Shown: positions 26,001-44,136, numbered from the stretch's first letter. The stretch: 64,000 bases of DNA from Halichondria panicea (GCF_963675165.1 NC_087390.1:1941501-2005500); one strand, 5' to 3'. Numbers and translations are program-made. The notes: generated from the letters alone by a model not told the origin.

Positions 26001-27845
26001 AAGTCAGGTTATATGTATAAGTCAGTGCACTTGTGTAGAAGTCAGCATACTTGTGTATAAGTCAGCATACTTGTGTATAAGTCAGTGCACTTGTGTATAA
26101 GTCAGTGTACTTCTGCATAAGTCAGTGTACTTGTGTATAAGTCAGTGCACTTGTGTATAAGTCAGCATACTTGTGTATAAGTCAGTGCACTTGTGTATAA
26201 GTCAGTGCACTTGTGTATAAGTCAGTGCACTTGTGTATAAGTCGGTGCACTTGTGTATAAGTCAGTGCACTTGTGTATAAGTCAGCATACTTGTGTATAA
26301 GTCAGTGCACTTGTGTATAAGTCGGTGTACTTGTGTATAAGTCAGTGTACTTCCGCATAAGTGGATAAAATTAGCATTTTGACACAAACGGCACCCCATA
26401 CAATCACATGCTATGGAGAGACTTTAATGCCAATTAACCTGGCTGTAGTGTAACCAACGATTGATGGTATATTATTATAAACTGACATAGGAGGATAGTC
26501 GATCTCTATAATTCTATCTATAGCTGTTCTATATGGCTCGATCATAGAGTGATCTGTTTTACTGTACCGCTGTATCATACTGTGCTTGCCAATGTTACAT
26601 GTACGTGTTCAATGTCAATACAGAATGTTCAGCAAAGACTTGGCGTCGTCCGGGGAGACTATCAGCATCAGTGCCATTACAGGGACCAATCAGAAGAGGA
26701 GTAAGTCACTCGAGTGTGATGAGGTTTGTCGACAGGTGCAGCGTAACAAGGAGCTAGCGATGGCTCTGGATATCGAACGGCCAATTGTAGACCCCCTGGA
26801 GAGTGGGAACTCGGGGGAGGGGCTTCAGTACTCGCCCTACCTATTGGAGGAGGCTAGGTGTGTGCATGTGAGGGGAGGATAGTGTAGGATAAGGGGTGGA
26901 CACTGTATATGTAAAGAATTGTATTTTACTGGGAGCAAGTATGGAGATTTTTTGTTGAGCGTGTAATTTCAATGGGTGGATGTTTCGTCCATGCAGGAAT
27001 AACTTGGAGTTTGTGACTGAGGTTGAGGAAGCATTGAGGCAACTGGTAGAGTCTGCCTTTAAGGTAAGCCATGCACCCTTACCCCCCCCCCCACACACAA
27101 CACACACACACACACACACACACATACACACACACACACACACACTTATGCACTATAATTCAAGTATTCGCAGCTATATAATTATAGCACTGTAGACATA
27201 CAAGCATTAGTAAAGCTCGGTATAATTATACTGCTCACAATAATATTATAGCTGTACATTAAATATGATTACATGCAGGGTCCACCCTCCAAGATCCACA
27301 AGCACTTGTTCCGACCAATGAAAAGTAACCATCGTAAGATCATCCACGAGCTCTCAGTGCACTATGGCTGTGAAACCACCAGCTATGACTCAGAGCCAAT
27401 CAGGAACGTCACTGCTTCTGCTACTAAGTGGGTATATACAACTATTGTGCGTAGTATAGAATTATGTACATTGTATGTTGCAATATTGCTTTTTTCGCGG
27501 ACAACTGACCTAAACTTTGCCTGTTTATTTGTTTAGCGGTATAAACACTTTTGTACTAAACTTAGGGTATTAAGTATGGCCCATTTCTGCTCATAGTAGA
27601 TTTACTGCCCTACTATTGTAGAATTAAAAGGATTTCAATCCACTTGATCATTCTGCAGGTCAGCAGTGAAGCTCCCTTCCTTATCGCTCACAAAGCTAAT
27701 CGAGAGGGAGCGCTTCAAACCACCACCTGCACCACTCCATGTGATGACCGTGGCGGGGAAGGCGGACACCACTCAACTGGCCAACTTAGGAAATCAGTCA
27801 ACCACAGAGATTACAGACTATTTTGCTGACGATTTGAAGTTGTAA
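20062..27845 (+). CDS. NFX1: NFX1-type zinc-finger protein
   Basis: Thirteen exons, about 1086 residues, close to the length of vertebrate NFX1: 20062-21133, 21337-21523, 21970-22063, 22168-22388, 22652-22866, 23198-23409, 23640-23748, 24081-24280, 24709-25022, 26624-26857, 26997-27063, 27279-27427 and 27659-27845. Residues about 1-310 are low-complexity, rich in Arg, Lys and Gln. A PHD/RING-like finger starts at [21 protein letters not shown] row of NF-X1 fingers of the type CGRHxCxxxCHxGxCxxC follows, then the family signature [18 protein letters not shown], and a C-terminal R3H domain ([20 protein letters not shown]). Known family members bind nucleic acid, act in transcription or mRNA control, and may be ubiquitin ligases; which applies here is unknown. 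The intron between exons 9 and 10 is enlarged by a foldback element. Confidence 0.92.
21589..21701. repeat. Small inverted-repeat element in NFX1 intron 2
   Basis: AGGGTGTCATACAGG at the left end and CCTGTATGACACCCT at the right end form a perfect 15-bp terminal inverted repeat around about 80 bp of G-rich then C-rich sequence that is itself roughly complementary. A short MITE or hairpin. Confidence 0.7.
21710..21885. repeat. Diverged tandem duplication, about 100 bp x 2
   Basis: ATAGAGCATCTTTGTAAAC ... GTATGCTTTC ... AATGGCCCCTC-type sequence occurs at about 21716 and again at about 21813, in the same order. Intronic. Confidence 0.6.
25138..26400. mobile_element. Foldback transposable element, non-coding
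   Basis: The ends are TATGGGGTGCC and GGCACCCCATA. The two long arms are inverted copies of each other: a unique end of about 50 bp, then a tandem array of a 20-bp unit (GACTTATACACAAGTGCAC-like; about 17 copies left, about 28 right), then inner inverted sequence GAATTAATTTAACCTTTAACC. The centre (about 25580-25770) is a short unique spacer. Direct repeats CAATCA flank the element at 25132-25137 and 26401-26406. The host sequence is a copy of another dispersed repeat present without insertion at about 34868 and 34943, where GGTCCAAACACATG is uninterrupted. No coding capacity seen; the long frames inside are repeat artefacts. Confidence 0.88.
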
Positions 27846-27966
27846 CTTTGTTAGAGCTTATTTATTATTTACCGTGCGAAGTGACCCTTATCTTAGTTTT
27901 TTTTCGCTGTAATTGTGTTTGATTATGTATTAATTTTATGTACAAAAGCAATGACATTATTGAAGT

Positions 27967-27972
27967 AATAAA
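27967..27972 (+). terminator. Poly(A) signal of the NFX1-type gene
   Basis: AATAAA 122 bases after the stop at 27845, on the same strand, before a short spacer. Confidence 0.5.
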
Positions 27973-28058
27973 GCAAAGTCATGATTTATAATATTGCATA
28001 CACAATGTCTGTAAGTTGTTTCTCTAGTTTCTAATCCTTTTTTTTTTTTTTTTTTTTT

Positions 28059-28706
28059 ATTTTTTATTAAACAAATTTATGCATACAGCAAAGGTAAAAG
28101 AAAATAGCAAAATAGTAGCTAATTCAAATCAGTTACCTACACAGAAAACAATACACACAATAACCTACAACAGAACATGTAAATTACACTTAATTAAACT
28201 ACAGTAACTGATATTTAAAGAATGCAAGAGATATACCTTGTCTGCATTCGACAGTACCCAGTAGAAGTTCCAAAGCAGTGGATGTTTGTGGGTTGAATAT
28301 GCAGTATGTCCATTGTCTTATCATCAACATAGTGAGATGGGTGATGACTCACAACATAAGGATTTATAACATTGTCATGTGGGCTTATGTAACGCTCATC
28401 GAAAGATGTGCGATTTAGTGACATCCCATTTTCTTCTATTAGTGATTCGTGGTCGTCTTGTTCCGATAATACGTCCTGACTCTGAATGTCATTGCACTCG
28501 ATTACTACATCTTCTGTATTTTCTTCACTGGTGATTGACTGGCTGGAAGAAGATACATTTTTTTGAGAATCTACAGTAAATCTAGAAGGTGCTTTACTTC
28601 TCTTGATTCTGAAGATTCTCAGGAACCAATTCTTCACGCTGCGTTTCTTCTTGTGTTGTTTCAGTTTAGGCACCACTGTACTGATCTCTCCATCATCGCG
28701 CATCAC
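28059..28706 (-). CDS. Unrecognised small basic/acidic protein, single exon
   Basis: Coding frame 28706-28215, 163 residues; the rest of the span is its putative 3' UTR. I do not recognise the family. The N-terminus is strongly basic (KLKQHKKKRSVKNWFLRIF, then RIKRSK), the middle is Ser/Glu/Asp-rich, and the C-terminus has YVVSHHPSHYVDD. No signal peptide or membrane span. AATAAA is followed almost at once by a genome-encoded run of about 20 A (seen as T at 28038-28058), which would fit a retrocopied mRNA. It diverges from the gene at 28889 across a 180-bp GC-rich gap. Open frame and position support a gene, but coding potential is not proven. Confidence 0.45.
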
Positions 28707-28888
28707 AGCTTTGATCAGAATCTAGACTCTACTTGACATGCGCGCGCGCCGAAGAGTCTGGACTCTAGATGCTCTGGTTACAACTGTTCTTCACAAAACT
28801 GTACTAACTCTGAGAAAAAACAGACTGTTACTGTCAATCTCAACTCAAACTGTGATTCTCAGATCTTTCTAACATTTCAAAAGCAAAG
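28707..28888. promoter_or_regulatory. Probable bidirectional promoter
   Basis: The 182-bp gap between two divergent starts holds a CpG-rich run GCGCGCGCGCCG at about 28740 and an imperfect palindrome on either side of it (AGAATCTAGACTCT and AGAGTCTGGACTCTAGA). No TATA box is evident. The divergent layout is what suggests shared regulation. Confidence 0.4.
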
Positions 28889-29576
28889 ATGACTATCTAC
28901 AACTTCAGCCAAAGGCGATCTTCAAGATGCACCAACAAAAGCCATGGAAACAACTGCAATCCCTCCAGGCAGGACATGTTGTTGGCCTGGATACTGCTCT
29001 GGCCAAGAGTTCTGAAGAGAATCACTCACCCAAGAGGAGGAGACCGTCCTATTGCAGTGCAAAAGTAAGGTTTGCTAACAGCTAGCTAGATTCCTGTAGC
29101 ATTAAAATTATGAAACTGAAGCTGACATTGATTAATTAATATGAAAGTTAGTGCTTACAAAAATGATTTTACGGCTTTTATTGGTTTCACATTAATTAAT
29201 TTTACACAGCCTCCACTCTTTTGTGAGCACAACCACTTCTGAAACCGATCACCCCGACGTGATAGCCACTCCTCCTCAATTCGACCGTCCTGGCACCCAC
29301 CCCCCTCTGTCATTCTTCAATAATGACCCACCCACACAAATGGCATCCTCTGCTCATGCTATTGCAGTCCCTGCAATTCCCTCCCCCTCCCGGCAGTTGG
29401 CACGGGAGCATCTCTTCCAGGTTGTGAGCAAAGACTGGTACTCTCAATCAGAGTCCTCAATGGACAAGAGCTCCAACTCTGAGTCATTGGCTAGAAGATT
29501 GCAAAAGAAGATCTCTAAGGTGAAGGTGAATGCCAACAAGTTTGTCCAGTGGCTCAGAGAAGTGGAGAATGTGTGA
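28889..29576 (+). CDS. Unrecognised protein, two exons
   Basis: Exons 28889-29064 and 29210-29576 (donor GTAAGG, acceptor TTTTACACAG) give about 180 residues. I chose the ATG at 28889 because only this frame joins the open second exon; the ATG at 28926 runs into a stop after splicing. The middle is Pro/Ser/Thr-rich and the C-terminus is a basic amphipathic stretch (LARRLQKKISKVKVNANKF). No family recognised. Confidence 0.45.
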
Positions 29577-29709
29577 ACTCAAAATTGAACTTGAACGCAC
29601 ATCAATGTTTTTTATGCATAATAATTATGTGTACTATAATAATTATAACATGGTTTTACAGTACAATTTTATTTACATGGTTACAAAATTAAACACTCAA
29701 AATTAATGA

Positions 29710-30840
29710 TCATAATTCTTCTAATCGCTTCTTTTGAGCTTGTTGCACAACACCATACTGATACGCATAAAAGTACAACAGATTGTCATAGATACCACTG
29801 TAGCTACGGCCATTGATTAGTTCGTTCATCTCTCGGAAGAAATAATAAATGGCTTCAATCGTTGCGAGGTGTTTAGAATCCTGTCTTCTTTGAGGTCTGT
29901 GCAGAAGATAGGGTGGTTAATTTTCAATCGTGAAATTCAGTAATAGAAACACCTAACATACATGAATCTTTAGAGACAGTTACTTACCTCCAGAAATGCG
30001 TTTCCGCTTCACTTAGCTTTACACAAGGCAGATCTTTTACTCTCTCGTCCTTCATGGAAACAATAAATTGAGTTATTTTTAGTTTAGCTACCTTTAGAAT
30101 TGCATTTGTTCCGTTCCAAGTGGAGTCTATAACAACCAGTCTATCCAAACCACTCCATGGATTTGGGTCAACGGAGGCTCCTGATTGGTCAGAACCAGCG
30201 CCAGGCAGTTGGGAAGAGTCTCTCATCATTTGAGCAGCTTCAGCAGTCGTGAGGGCCATCTAGAGAGAGAAGGGGAAATTTAGAAATTACAACATAATTA
30301 TGCTAGTGATACATGTACCGTATAGCATGTATATTTTTAGGGTATAAATGTTCCCGGTTTTCGCTGATGAAGCATGTACTGTAAACATTTTATACCCATG
30401 AATTTAACATGCTCGCATATGCATGCATATTGCAGAAAGGCTGCTATTCCGCAAAAATTAAATTCGCGAAAACCTTTCTAACTGTCATTCTGCGAAAGTT
30501 TATACCCTCGAAATATACCTACTATACGGTATCTGGACTAGATGTGTTCATGACAATTTTGCAATAAAACATTATTTCTTGTTGTGCTCAATCCTTTAGC
30601 TATGAACACTATATGACTGACACACACTTGTCTCACACTTAAAATGAGATACATGATTGTACATAATTATACGTTGAGCTAGAACAGTACAGATACCTTC
30701 TTGGGGAAGAGGAGAAGTAATTTGGAGGTGTCAGTGTAGGTGGGTATGTTGGGGTGGATGTACATGGTTACATCGTCAGGGGCCAGCACTCTGGCATGGA
30801 CAGCTGTGCTTTTACCCACTCTCTCCAGCGGATGCTTCAG

Positions 30841-30879
<39 letters not shown>

Positions 30880-31290
30880 GCGTGTGTGTGAGGTTGAATG
30901 ACCATCATTCATTTTCATACTACCAATTTTATAGAAATAAACCTCTTTTGGATAAAGATACTCTAGTAGAAACATCGGAATGAACACACAATATCAATTC
31001 ACGTACATGTCCACTTTTAAGGGGAGTCTAACTCGAGGAATCACAGCTGGGTCGCTCAGTCCTACCAGTCGATAACATGTGTAGCAAAAGAACTTGCGGG
31101 AGCGTTTGCACTCGGGACACTCTGCACGGCCATCCACACCTCTGCAAAGACAAGCAACGATAATTATGTGTAAATAAAGTAGAAGAGATAAACATTTTAA
31201 CCCCTTAGGAGCTTACTTTAGTGGCTCCCATGAAGAGATTTTGAGGTCTGCAAAAGGGTTTCCATTCTGTTGAACAATCATTTTAGCCAT
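29710..31290 (-). CDS. DTWD1: DTW-domain tRNA-uridine aminocarboxypropyltransferase
   Basis: Exons on the minus strand: 31290-about 31217, about 31138-31007, about 30840-30697, 30259-about 30093, about 30050-29989 and 29896-29710. Conserved features in order: a Cys pair zinc site (CPECKRSRKFFCYTC), LKHPLERVGKSTAVHARVLAP, the family motif VVIDSTWNGTNAIL (DSTW), LPCVKL...THFWR, and STIEA-type end HLATIEAIYYFFREMN. Known DTWD1 proteins transfer the aminocarboxypropyl group from S-adenosylmethionine to uridine 20 of tRNA. The first ATG lies in a short exon; an upstream non-coding exon is possible. Its start lies about 560 bp from the divergent OSR1-type gene. Confidence 0.88.
30316..30531. repeat. 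TACCGTATAG terminal-inverted-repeat element in DTWD1 intron
   Basis: Begins TACCGTATAG and ends CTATACGGTA, with inner complementary stretches (TTTTTAGGGTATAAATG versus AGTTTATACCCTCGAAATAT). About 216 bp, same terminal motif as the copies at 38414-38621 and 63838. Confidence 0.7.
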
Positions 31291-31753
31291 TCCAGTGAAG
31301 CTGGGTGGCAAAGGACAGCTGGCTAGAGATCTGTAGCAGTTGTACAAGCGTTTCGAAGCAAAAGTGAGCATTTATTTCAGAGTTCAGTGCTCAAGGGGTT
31401 AATATGAATAGCAATTTCTAAATAAAGCCCAGTGTAGCCAAGCATACACCCAATTGTTCATTACTGTTTGTGTGCATTACAAGCACCATATAAAGACAGC
31501 GAAGTCTCAAGACTGTGAAAATAATCGTGGTAAGGGAGCATAGTACCTAAAGTGTCATGAGAGTTCATTTGTAGACCAGAAGCAAGCTATAATTGTACTC
31601 TAAGGTGTCACTAATAATTATTGACCAGGAGCTAGGGTACATGGCTCTACACATATTAGCCTTCCTTTACAGTTGTATCCATCTGTCCGTTTTGGTCATG
31701 CAGCATCCATATTTAACAAGTATAAATGTAGGTACACTAGACACACATGCGAT

Positions 31754-31798
<45 letters not shown>

Positions 31799-31847
31799 CT
31801 TACACACACTACTCACACACACTACTCACACACACTACACACAGGTG

Positions 31848-38809
<6,962 letters not shown>

Positions 38810-39301
38810 CTCGAATTTTGTGTACTGTAGTTCATGTTACAATTTGCTAGCTAAAGCAGTTTTCTGTGTGTTGTAGTGTTTTTATAATTTTTTTGGATCA
38901 TCCTCACAAACCGCGTATCTTGCTGTATAATTATATAATTATTGTCGTACGTATAATTATTATAATAATACAGTCTGTTATTTAGCACTGTATATCATAG
39001 AGACCGTAATGATTAAAGTCATTAATTGTACAACAATGATCGAGCACACAAACATATAATTATGACCTGCACATATAAATTATACCAAAAAACTGTATTA
39101 TAATTATAGCTAGACTGTACAATATGTGTATACCAAACAGCTATTGATACAAAAGATACAAACTTATAAATTATATAAAATACAAAATAATACAAAATGA
39201 TAAAAAAATTAAAGACACGTACTGTAGAAGAGGGGACCACAAAAACGGGGGTAATATAATCGAATATAAAATAATACAAACAGTGTGCTGACAAAACAGT
39301 T
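38810..39301. other. Intergenic AT-rich DNA between convergent genes
   Basis: 3' flanks of OSR1 (plus) and the RRM-like exon (minus). AT-rich with ATAATTAT words; no gene, repeat or RNA recognised. Confidence 0.5.
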
Positions 39302-40553
39302 TCACCTAGTACAGTTTAGTGTAACACCGCTACATACCAGTTTTCTACGTCTACTTTCCTCCAACCCTCTCGTCACACTCTCCATGTTATCGTATATCAG
39401 TGCCGTGTTTGAGCCTTGCCTGTCCATGTGATAGATGCGACCAAATCGACTGAAACACTTGAGTATCTCCTCGTCTGTGGCTCCTCTGTTTCTCGACGGT
39501 GTGTTTCTGATCATCAGCTTGTACTGTTTCCTAGGCAGCCTTTGTGGTAACGACCTGCTCTTTGTAGGTGGTGTTTGCATGGTACGATTGCTTTGTGGGA
39601 GAGTGTTGCTACGCGATGGTTTTGACCTTTTGACAACTTGGACCCAGCTCAAAGGCTCAGGTGATGTTGGATGACCCAGTGGTGGAGAAGAACCCTGCAC
39701 ACACACACACACACAGAGGGTACAGAGACAGTCTATAATTGTATGGTACTGTATTAACACATACACAGACTATGTCAGTACTGGGTAATAGGGGATTAAA
39801 TCGCTCAATCGTCACAGGAGATTTAGAGTGGGAAGGTGTACCACTGTGGTACAAGTACAAACAGATTATGCACCAAAAATGAAAATGTATCAATGCATGG
39901 TGACTGTTTGAGTATTAGCCATAATTATTGTGAACTAGCAAAACCTCTGTACTGTGCATTATGTAATGTGTTGAAGAGTCTCACACATCACTATAATTAT
40001 ACTCACGCTTTTAGAGGCCTGAGGCATTGTAAGTGGTACAGTCGTAACTGGGACAGCTGTTACTGGGACCGCTCTAGCACCTTCCTTCTTCAGGAGTTGT
40101 GCGGGGGATACCTCCTGGAGATGGTTATAGGCATGTACCATGTACCATCACTTAGCAGTAACAAACTAACAAACATTGCACGTTGGTCGACACTAATCTC
40201 ATAAGCAACGCATTGTGCCATAACCATAATGGTTACTATAGTTTACATAGACTACATGTAGTTTACATAAGACGTAGAATTCACACAGATTCACACAAAA
40301 GCAAAAACTTTAAAACACCATCTGCTATTTAACATTGTGTATGTATACACTGTGAAGTGTTGCCAAGTGTTTACAACATACGCTCGAGGTTAAAGATCTT
40401 TGTTCGTAGAAGGTGGAGTAGGGGAAAAATTCGCTGACATCATCAACAGGAGGGGAGCACTCTCGATAGGGGTCAAAGTCCGTATCAGGGTTTGGCCACT
40501 GATTTCCAGAGTCGGTATCATGGTTACCCTGTTAAACAAACAGTGAATAGTGT

Positions 40554-40604
<51 letters not shown>

Positions 40605-42078
40605 GGGGGTGGTTACATTGTGATTAAAACAGAGTATTGGATGCGTCTTCATGAATTATGGTTTACCTGCATGGTCAGCAGTGGCTACGTTTTGGATTAT
40701 TAAATAATAATAGCTGCCAACAACAGGATTCTTGGAGAGGATGTAACACATATATACCTGTACGTACATTACTTACCTGAGGCATTTCTTTGTGCCCGTT
40801 CTTGAGCTTTTTTTCAAGTTTAGCAACCATCCGGCGATCATTCTCAAGTTCAAAGTCTTTATTTGCTAGCTCCGTTTCGTGCTGCTCTTTTTCAGCCTCC
40901 ATTTCTTTGGCCGTATCTTCAAGCTTCTGGCGATATTCAGTCAACTCGCTCTGTAAAGTGGTGCTCTTTCGATCTAAATCTTCGAGAAGTGATTGCTTCT
41001 TCGTTTTATCCATTACTGCTTCGTCAAGAATTCTCTCAAGTACGGCAATCCTCTCCAGTTGTTTCTTATTATCAGTGCGTAGAGTAGTCAGTTGTTGATC
41101 CTTTTCCTTGCGTACAGCGTTAGCTTTCATAAGATCGACCGAATATTTGGCAACTTTCTTAACCTCGGTTTCTCTCCACGTCAACTCTTCAAAGAGTGAG
41201 GTTAACTCTGATTCGTCAGCTATTGCTTTCTTCATTAATTCGTTATTCTCGTTAGCAAGCCTTTCGTTATCTTCCATAGCATTAGTGCAATCAACTACTA
41301 CGTCTCCAAGCTGGATTTCGAGCTTTTGTATATCGCACATTAGGGCCTTGTTTTCGGTGTCTAAAAGAGAAGCATGTTTCTTAGCATTTCGTATCAGGTG
41401 ATCTTCTAGGTCTCGTCGCATCAACCATGCATCACAACCGGCGTAGTGATAATCACAATTTACCGTCGTTAAGGAACAGTCGTTGACAAGATGAGAGTTA
41501 AGCTTAAATCTTGGAAACCTTTCGCCACAATCGTTACTGCAATCAACCGGATGCTTTTCACATACACCATAGTGTTGATTACTTAGAATATACTTGGTTC
41601 CGGTGAAATTATTACAAAACTCGCACATGTACGGCTTTTGTGGACATGTTTCCTCGTGATCATCAATTTCACCCCTGGAATGTGAATTATCGCAATAGAG
41701 ACATTTTATCGGTACATATAAGCATCCTTCGAGGCGGTTCTTTGGAGGCTTAGGATCGATATTAAGATGATCATCGTAGTCAGCCAACAGTCCCGTCCAT
41801 TCACAGCCAAACTTCTTATTCGAGCAGTACACCTTCTTCTGAAATAGATCGCGTTTCAATCGTTTGTCCTCGGCTAGAGGTTTTGGAATACCTTTACAAA
41901 GAGGACATTGAGACTTTGGAGTATCCACTATTGGCTTTATACAGAGGTAGCAGAAGCTGTTCCCACAGCAGTGAACAATGAAGGGATCTCGTAGTATGCT
42001 GAGACAAATCGAGCAATCGGATTGAAGCTCTCTAGGAGGTTCCACGAACTCTGCATCGTAACCACTCAGCTCAGCCAT
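39302..42078 (-). CDS. RING / TRAF-type zinc finger / coiled-coil protein, apparently joined to an RRM-like domain
   Basis: Exon 1 (42078-40777, 434 codons) encodes a C3HC4-like RING (CSICLSILRDPFIVHCCGNS ... CPLC), two to three TRAF-type zinc fingers (CLYCDNSHSRGEIDDHEETC and following) and a long coiled coil (about residues 225-430). The frame reads on past 40777 but GTAAGT there is a good donor. Downstream minus-strand exons 40528-40382, 40114-40007 and 39694-39302 are all phase 0 and join it without a stop, giving 648 residues. The last exon has a basic linker and an RRM-like fold (YKLMIRNTPSRNRG ... GRIYHMDRQGSNTALIYD). TRAF/RING proteins are usually ubiquitin ligases in signalling. The alternative is two genes, the second starting near 40677 (ATGCAG). 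Exon 1 is certain; the join is inferred from phase only. Confidence 0.7.
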
Positions 42079-42474
42079 TTTCCAGGGGTAATTGGTACCT
42101 GTATATTATATATAATTATATCAACTATATAAATTATTGCATCATTTTTATTTTTTTAGGATTGTGGCCTGGGATAGCTAGTTTAGCTTTAGTTGTGTGT
42201 GTTAGCTATGACAAACAAACCAACTGTACTAGACTAGAATAACTCGTGAATTACTTACACAAGAACAGGACCAGAAGATCAAGAACACCCAAAGTAGGTT
42301 TTGTAACTTTTGCCAGCTAGCTAGCTGCTAGGTCAGCACTTCTTGCAGACACCAGCCCCTCCCACTTCAACAACAACCGACACACCTCAAGAAGAGAGAC
42401 GAGAGAGGAGAGCCACTATTAAAACTTTCACACAACATACAGAGCTAGCTAGAGCCAGAGGAGCCCTGGCATGC
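42079..42474. other. Divergent promoter region
   Basis: Lies between the RING/TRAF gene (minus) and histidine phosphatase 1 (plus). AT-rich near 42110; no distinct promoter element recognised. An in-frame upstream ATG at 42343 could extend the phosphatase by 44 residues. Confidence 0.4.
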
Positions 42475-44136
42475 ATGATGTCCACTAGCACCAGGAATAG
42501 ATTATTCCTTCTCAGACATGGAGAGGTGAGTCTAGTCATAGATTGAAGAGTTAGAGGGATAGGAAACGGTTTGTATCTCGAGTAACATCCGCGCTACGCT
42601 GCGGTTTAATCGAGGCCATCACAACAATATCTATTTCTACACTCAGTGCATAATAAACTATAAGTAACTGTGCTTAGTCCGTGCAACTCACTTATATTTC
42701 AAGGTCTATACCTATTGTAGTAGTCATAACCAGCACGCTTACACGTTACATGTTCCAATAGCTCTAAAACAGCCTTGGGAACATATAACTTTATTGGAAA
42801 GTCTCTTTTTACTGGGTGTGGTCAGTCATTAGCAAGTACTACACGTGGCTCATGGACTAGGGGTGTTATAAGTTGCTGAAAGAGATGATGTCTCGAGGAA
42901 ACACAGCTTTGGGAGTTACCCGGCAAAAATGTGGTTAATAGCCTCGTTCATAGGGCGTAGCGCGGATAATTTTCGAGGCTCCACTGCAGATTCAATGTAA
43001 AATCATCACGTGCACCACTCCGTTTCCTATCCCTCTAACTCTTCAATCTATGGTCTAGTTAGCTTCCAGAAACACTCTGCACCCGATTGTCATAATTATT
43101 GTGCAAGAGACCATCTATGTCTAGACGTACCTAGCTAGCTATACCGTGTATACTTTGTAGTGCACTGTTTTCTTACAATTGAATGTTTATACCTGCATGT
43201 GATCACAGAGTGAGGCTAACGTTGCCAATCGGATCGTCTCCAGTCCAGAGGAAGGAATTAAATCATGGGGGCTCACTGTTAATGGTAGACAACAAGCAAT
43301 AAAGGTAAGGGGTCTATGCCAAACATTGTTCTAATTATTTACATAGATCACAGATGGTACATTGCTAGCTAGTTAATGGATCTAGATACATGTACATCCG
43401 TAGGTTGAGCTAACTTAAGTTCCGTTCAATGTTGATTTTCTGAAAGCGTAGCTCTTCAATTTACACACAAATTCCCCTCTTTTCCCCCACTTATAGCCAC
43501 ACGCAGATGTTTCTGAGGCTATGATTTTAATGCACCATCTGAATGGGCTCGCAATGAGCTTTCAAAAAATGAGTTATGTCTACTCAAAGACACAAACGTA
43601 TTACTTGTCATGTGCAGTACAGACTCTTTAATTAGCCTACCAGTACTAACATATAAAATTCTTCATTGCAGGCATCTCAAAAGCTTCAAGATACTCTTGA
43701 TTGTGAACAAATTTCTAACTTGATAATAATTTCCTCCGACTTCAAACGTACCAGAGAAACAGCTGAAGTCATTCACCGGTGTCTCGAGCCTCTTGCACCA
43801 GTAAAACTAGAACGCCGACTTAGAGAGAGAAACTTCGGCTCTTTAAATGGCAGCCATTCTTCACACTATGAGAAGGTTTGGGAGCAAGATGCCATGAGTG
43901 CTGAGCATACAAGCTATGGCTGTGAGTCGGTTGCGAGTGTGTTTTCAAGAACATCAGAACTTGTTAGGGAAATTGAAAGCGAAAGCCAAGACAAGATTGT
44001 TTTATTGGTGTCTCATGGCGACACTTGCCAAATCACTCTGACTGGATACAAAGGATTGGCCCCCCACGAACACAGGAAACTACCCCATCTGAACAATTGT
44101 GACATTGTTGAATTGACTCGTGTAGCTAATTTATAA
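42475..44136 (+). CDS. Histidine phosphatase (phosphoglycerate-mutase-like) 1
   Basis: Three exons, 42475-42525, 43209-43304 and 43672-44136, about 203 residues. The first exon ends in the catalytic motif LLRHGE (phosphohistidine). SSDFKRTRETAEVI gives the second phosphate-binding Arg, LRERNFGSLNG the conserved Glu region, and VSHGDTCQI the second catalytic His. All core residues are present, so it should be an active phosphatase, substrate unknown; related small enzymes act on phosphosugars, bisphosphoglycerate or nucleotides. I start at 42475 because the paralogs also begin shortly before the RHG motif. Two paralogs lie downstream on the other strand. Intron 1 carries a 516-bp transposable element starting 12 bases after the exon. 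Confidence 0.85.
42537..43052. mobile_element. Non-autonomous DNA transposon with 33-bp inverted repeats
   Basis: Perfect 33-bp terminal inverted repeats begin CATAGATTGAAGAGTTAGAG and end at 43052. Target duplications GTCTAGT lie at 42530-42536 and 43053-43059, touching both ends. No transposase frame, so a MITE of 516 bp. Inside, GCGCTACGC occurs on both sides in opposite orientation. Confidence 0.9.

Noticed and set aside
25180-26362. CRISPR-like regular repeats
   Set aside because: The 20-bp units are tandem, with no unique spacers, and occur in two inverted arms of a foldback element in a eukaryotic intron.
39770-39840. An extra exon (GTPSHSKSPVTIERFNPLL) between the 40114-40007 and 39694-39302 exons
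   Set aside because: Its open frame needs a phase the neighbours do not offer and its donor is weak; direct joining of the neighbours keeps the frame.
40675-40776. C-terminal tail of the RING/TRAF protein (to a stop at 40675)
   Set aside because: A consensus donor follows MPQ and phase-compatible exons lie downstream; the tail is low in similarity to anything and probably intron read-through, though it may exist as an isoform.
42343-42474. N-terminal extension of histidine phosphatase 1
   Set aside because: The frame is open from an upstream ATG, but the sequence is Pro/Thr/Arg-rich and the paralogs begin close to the RHG motif, so I treated it as 5' UTR.
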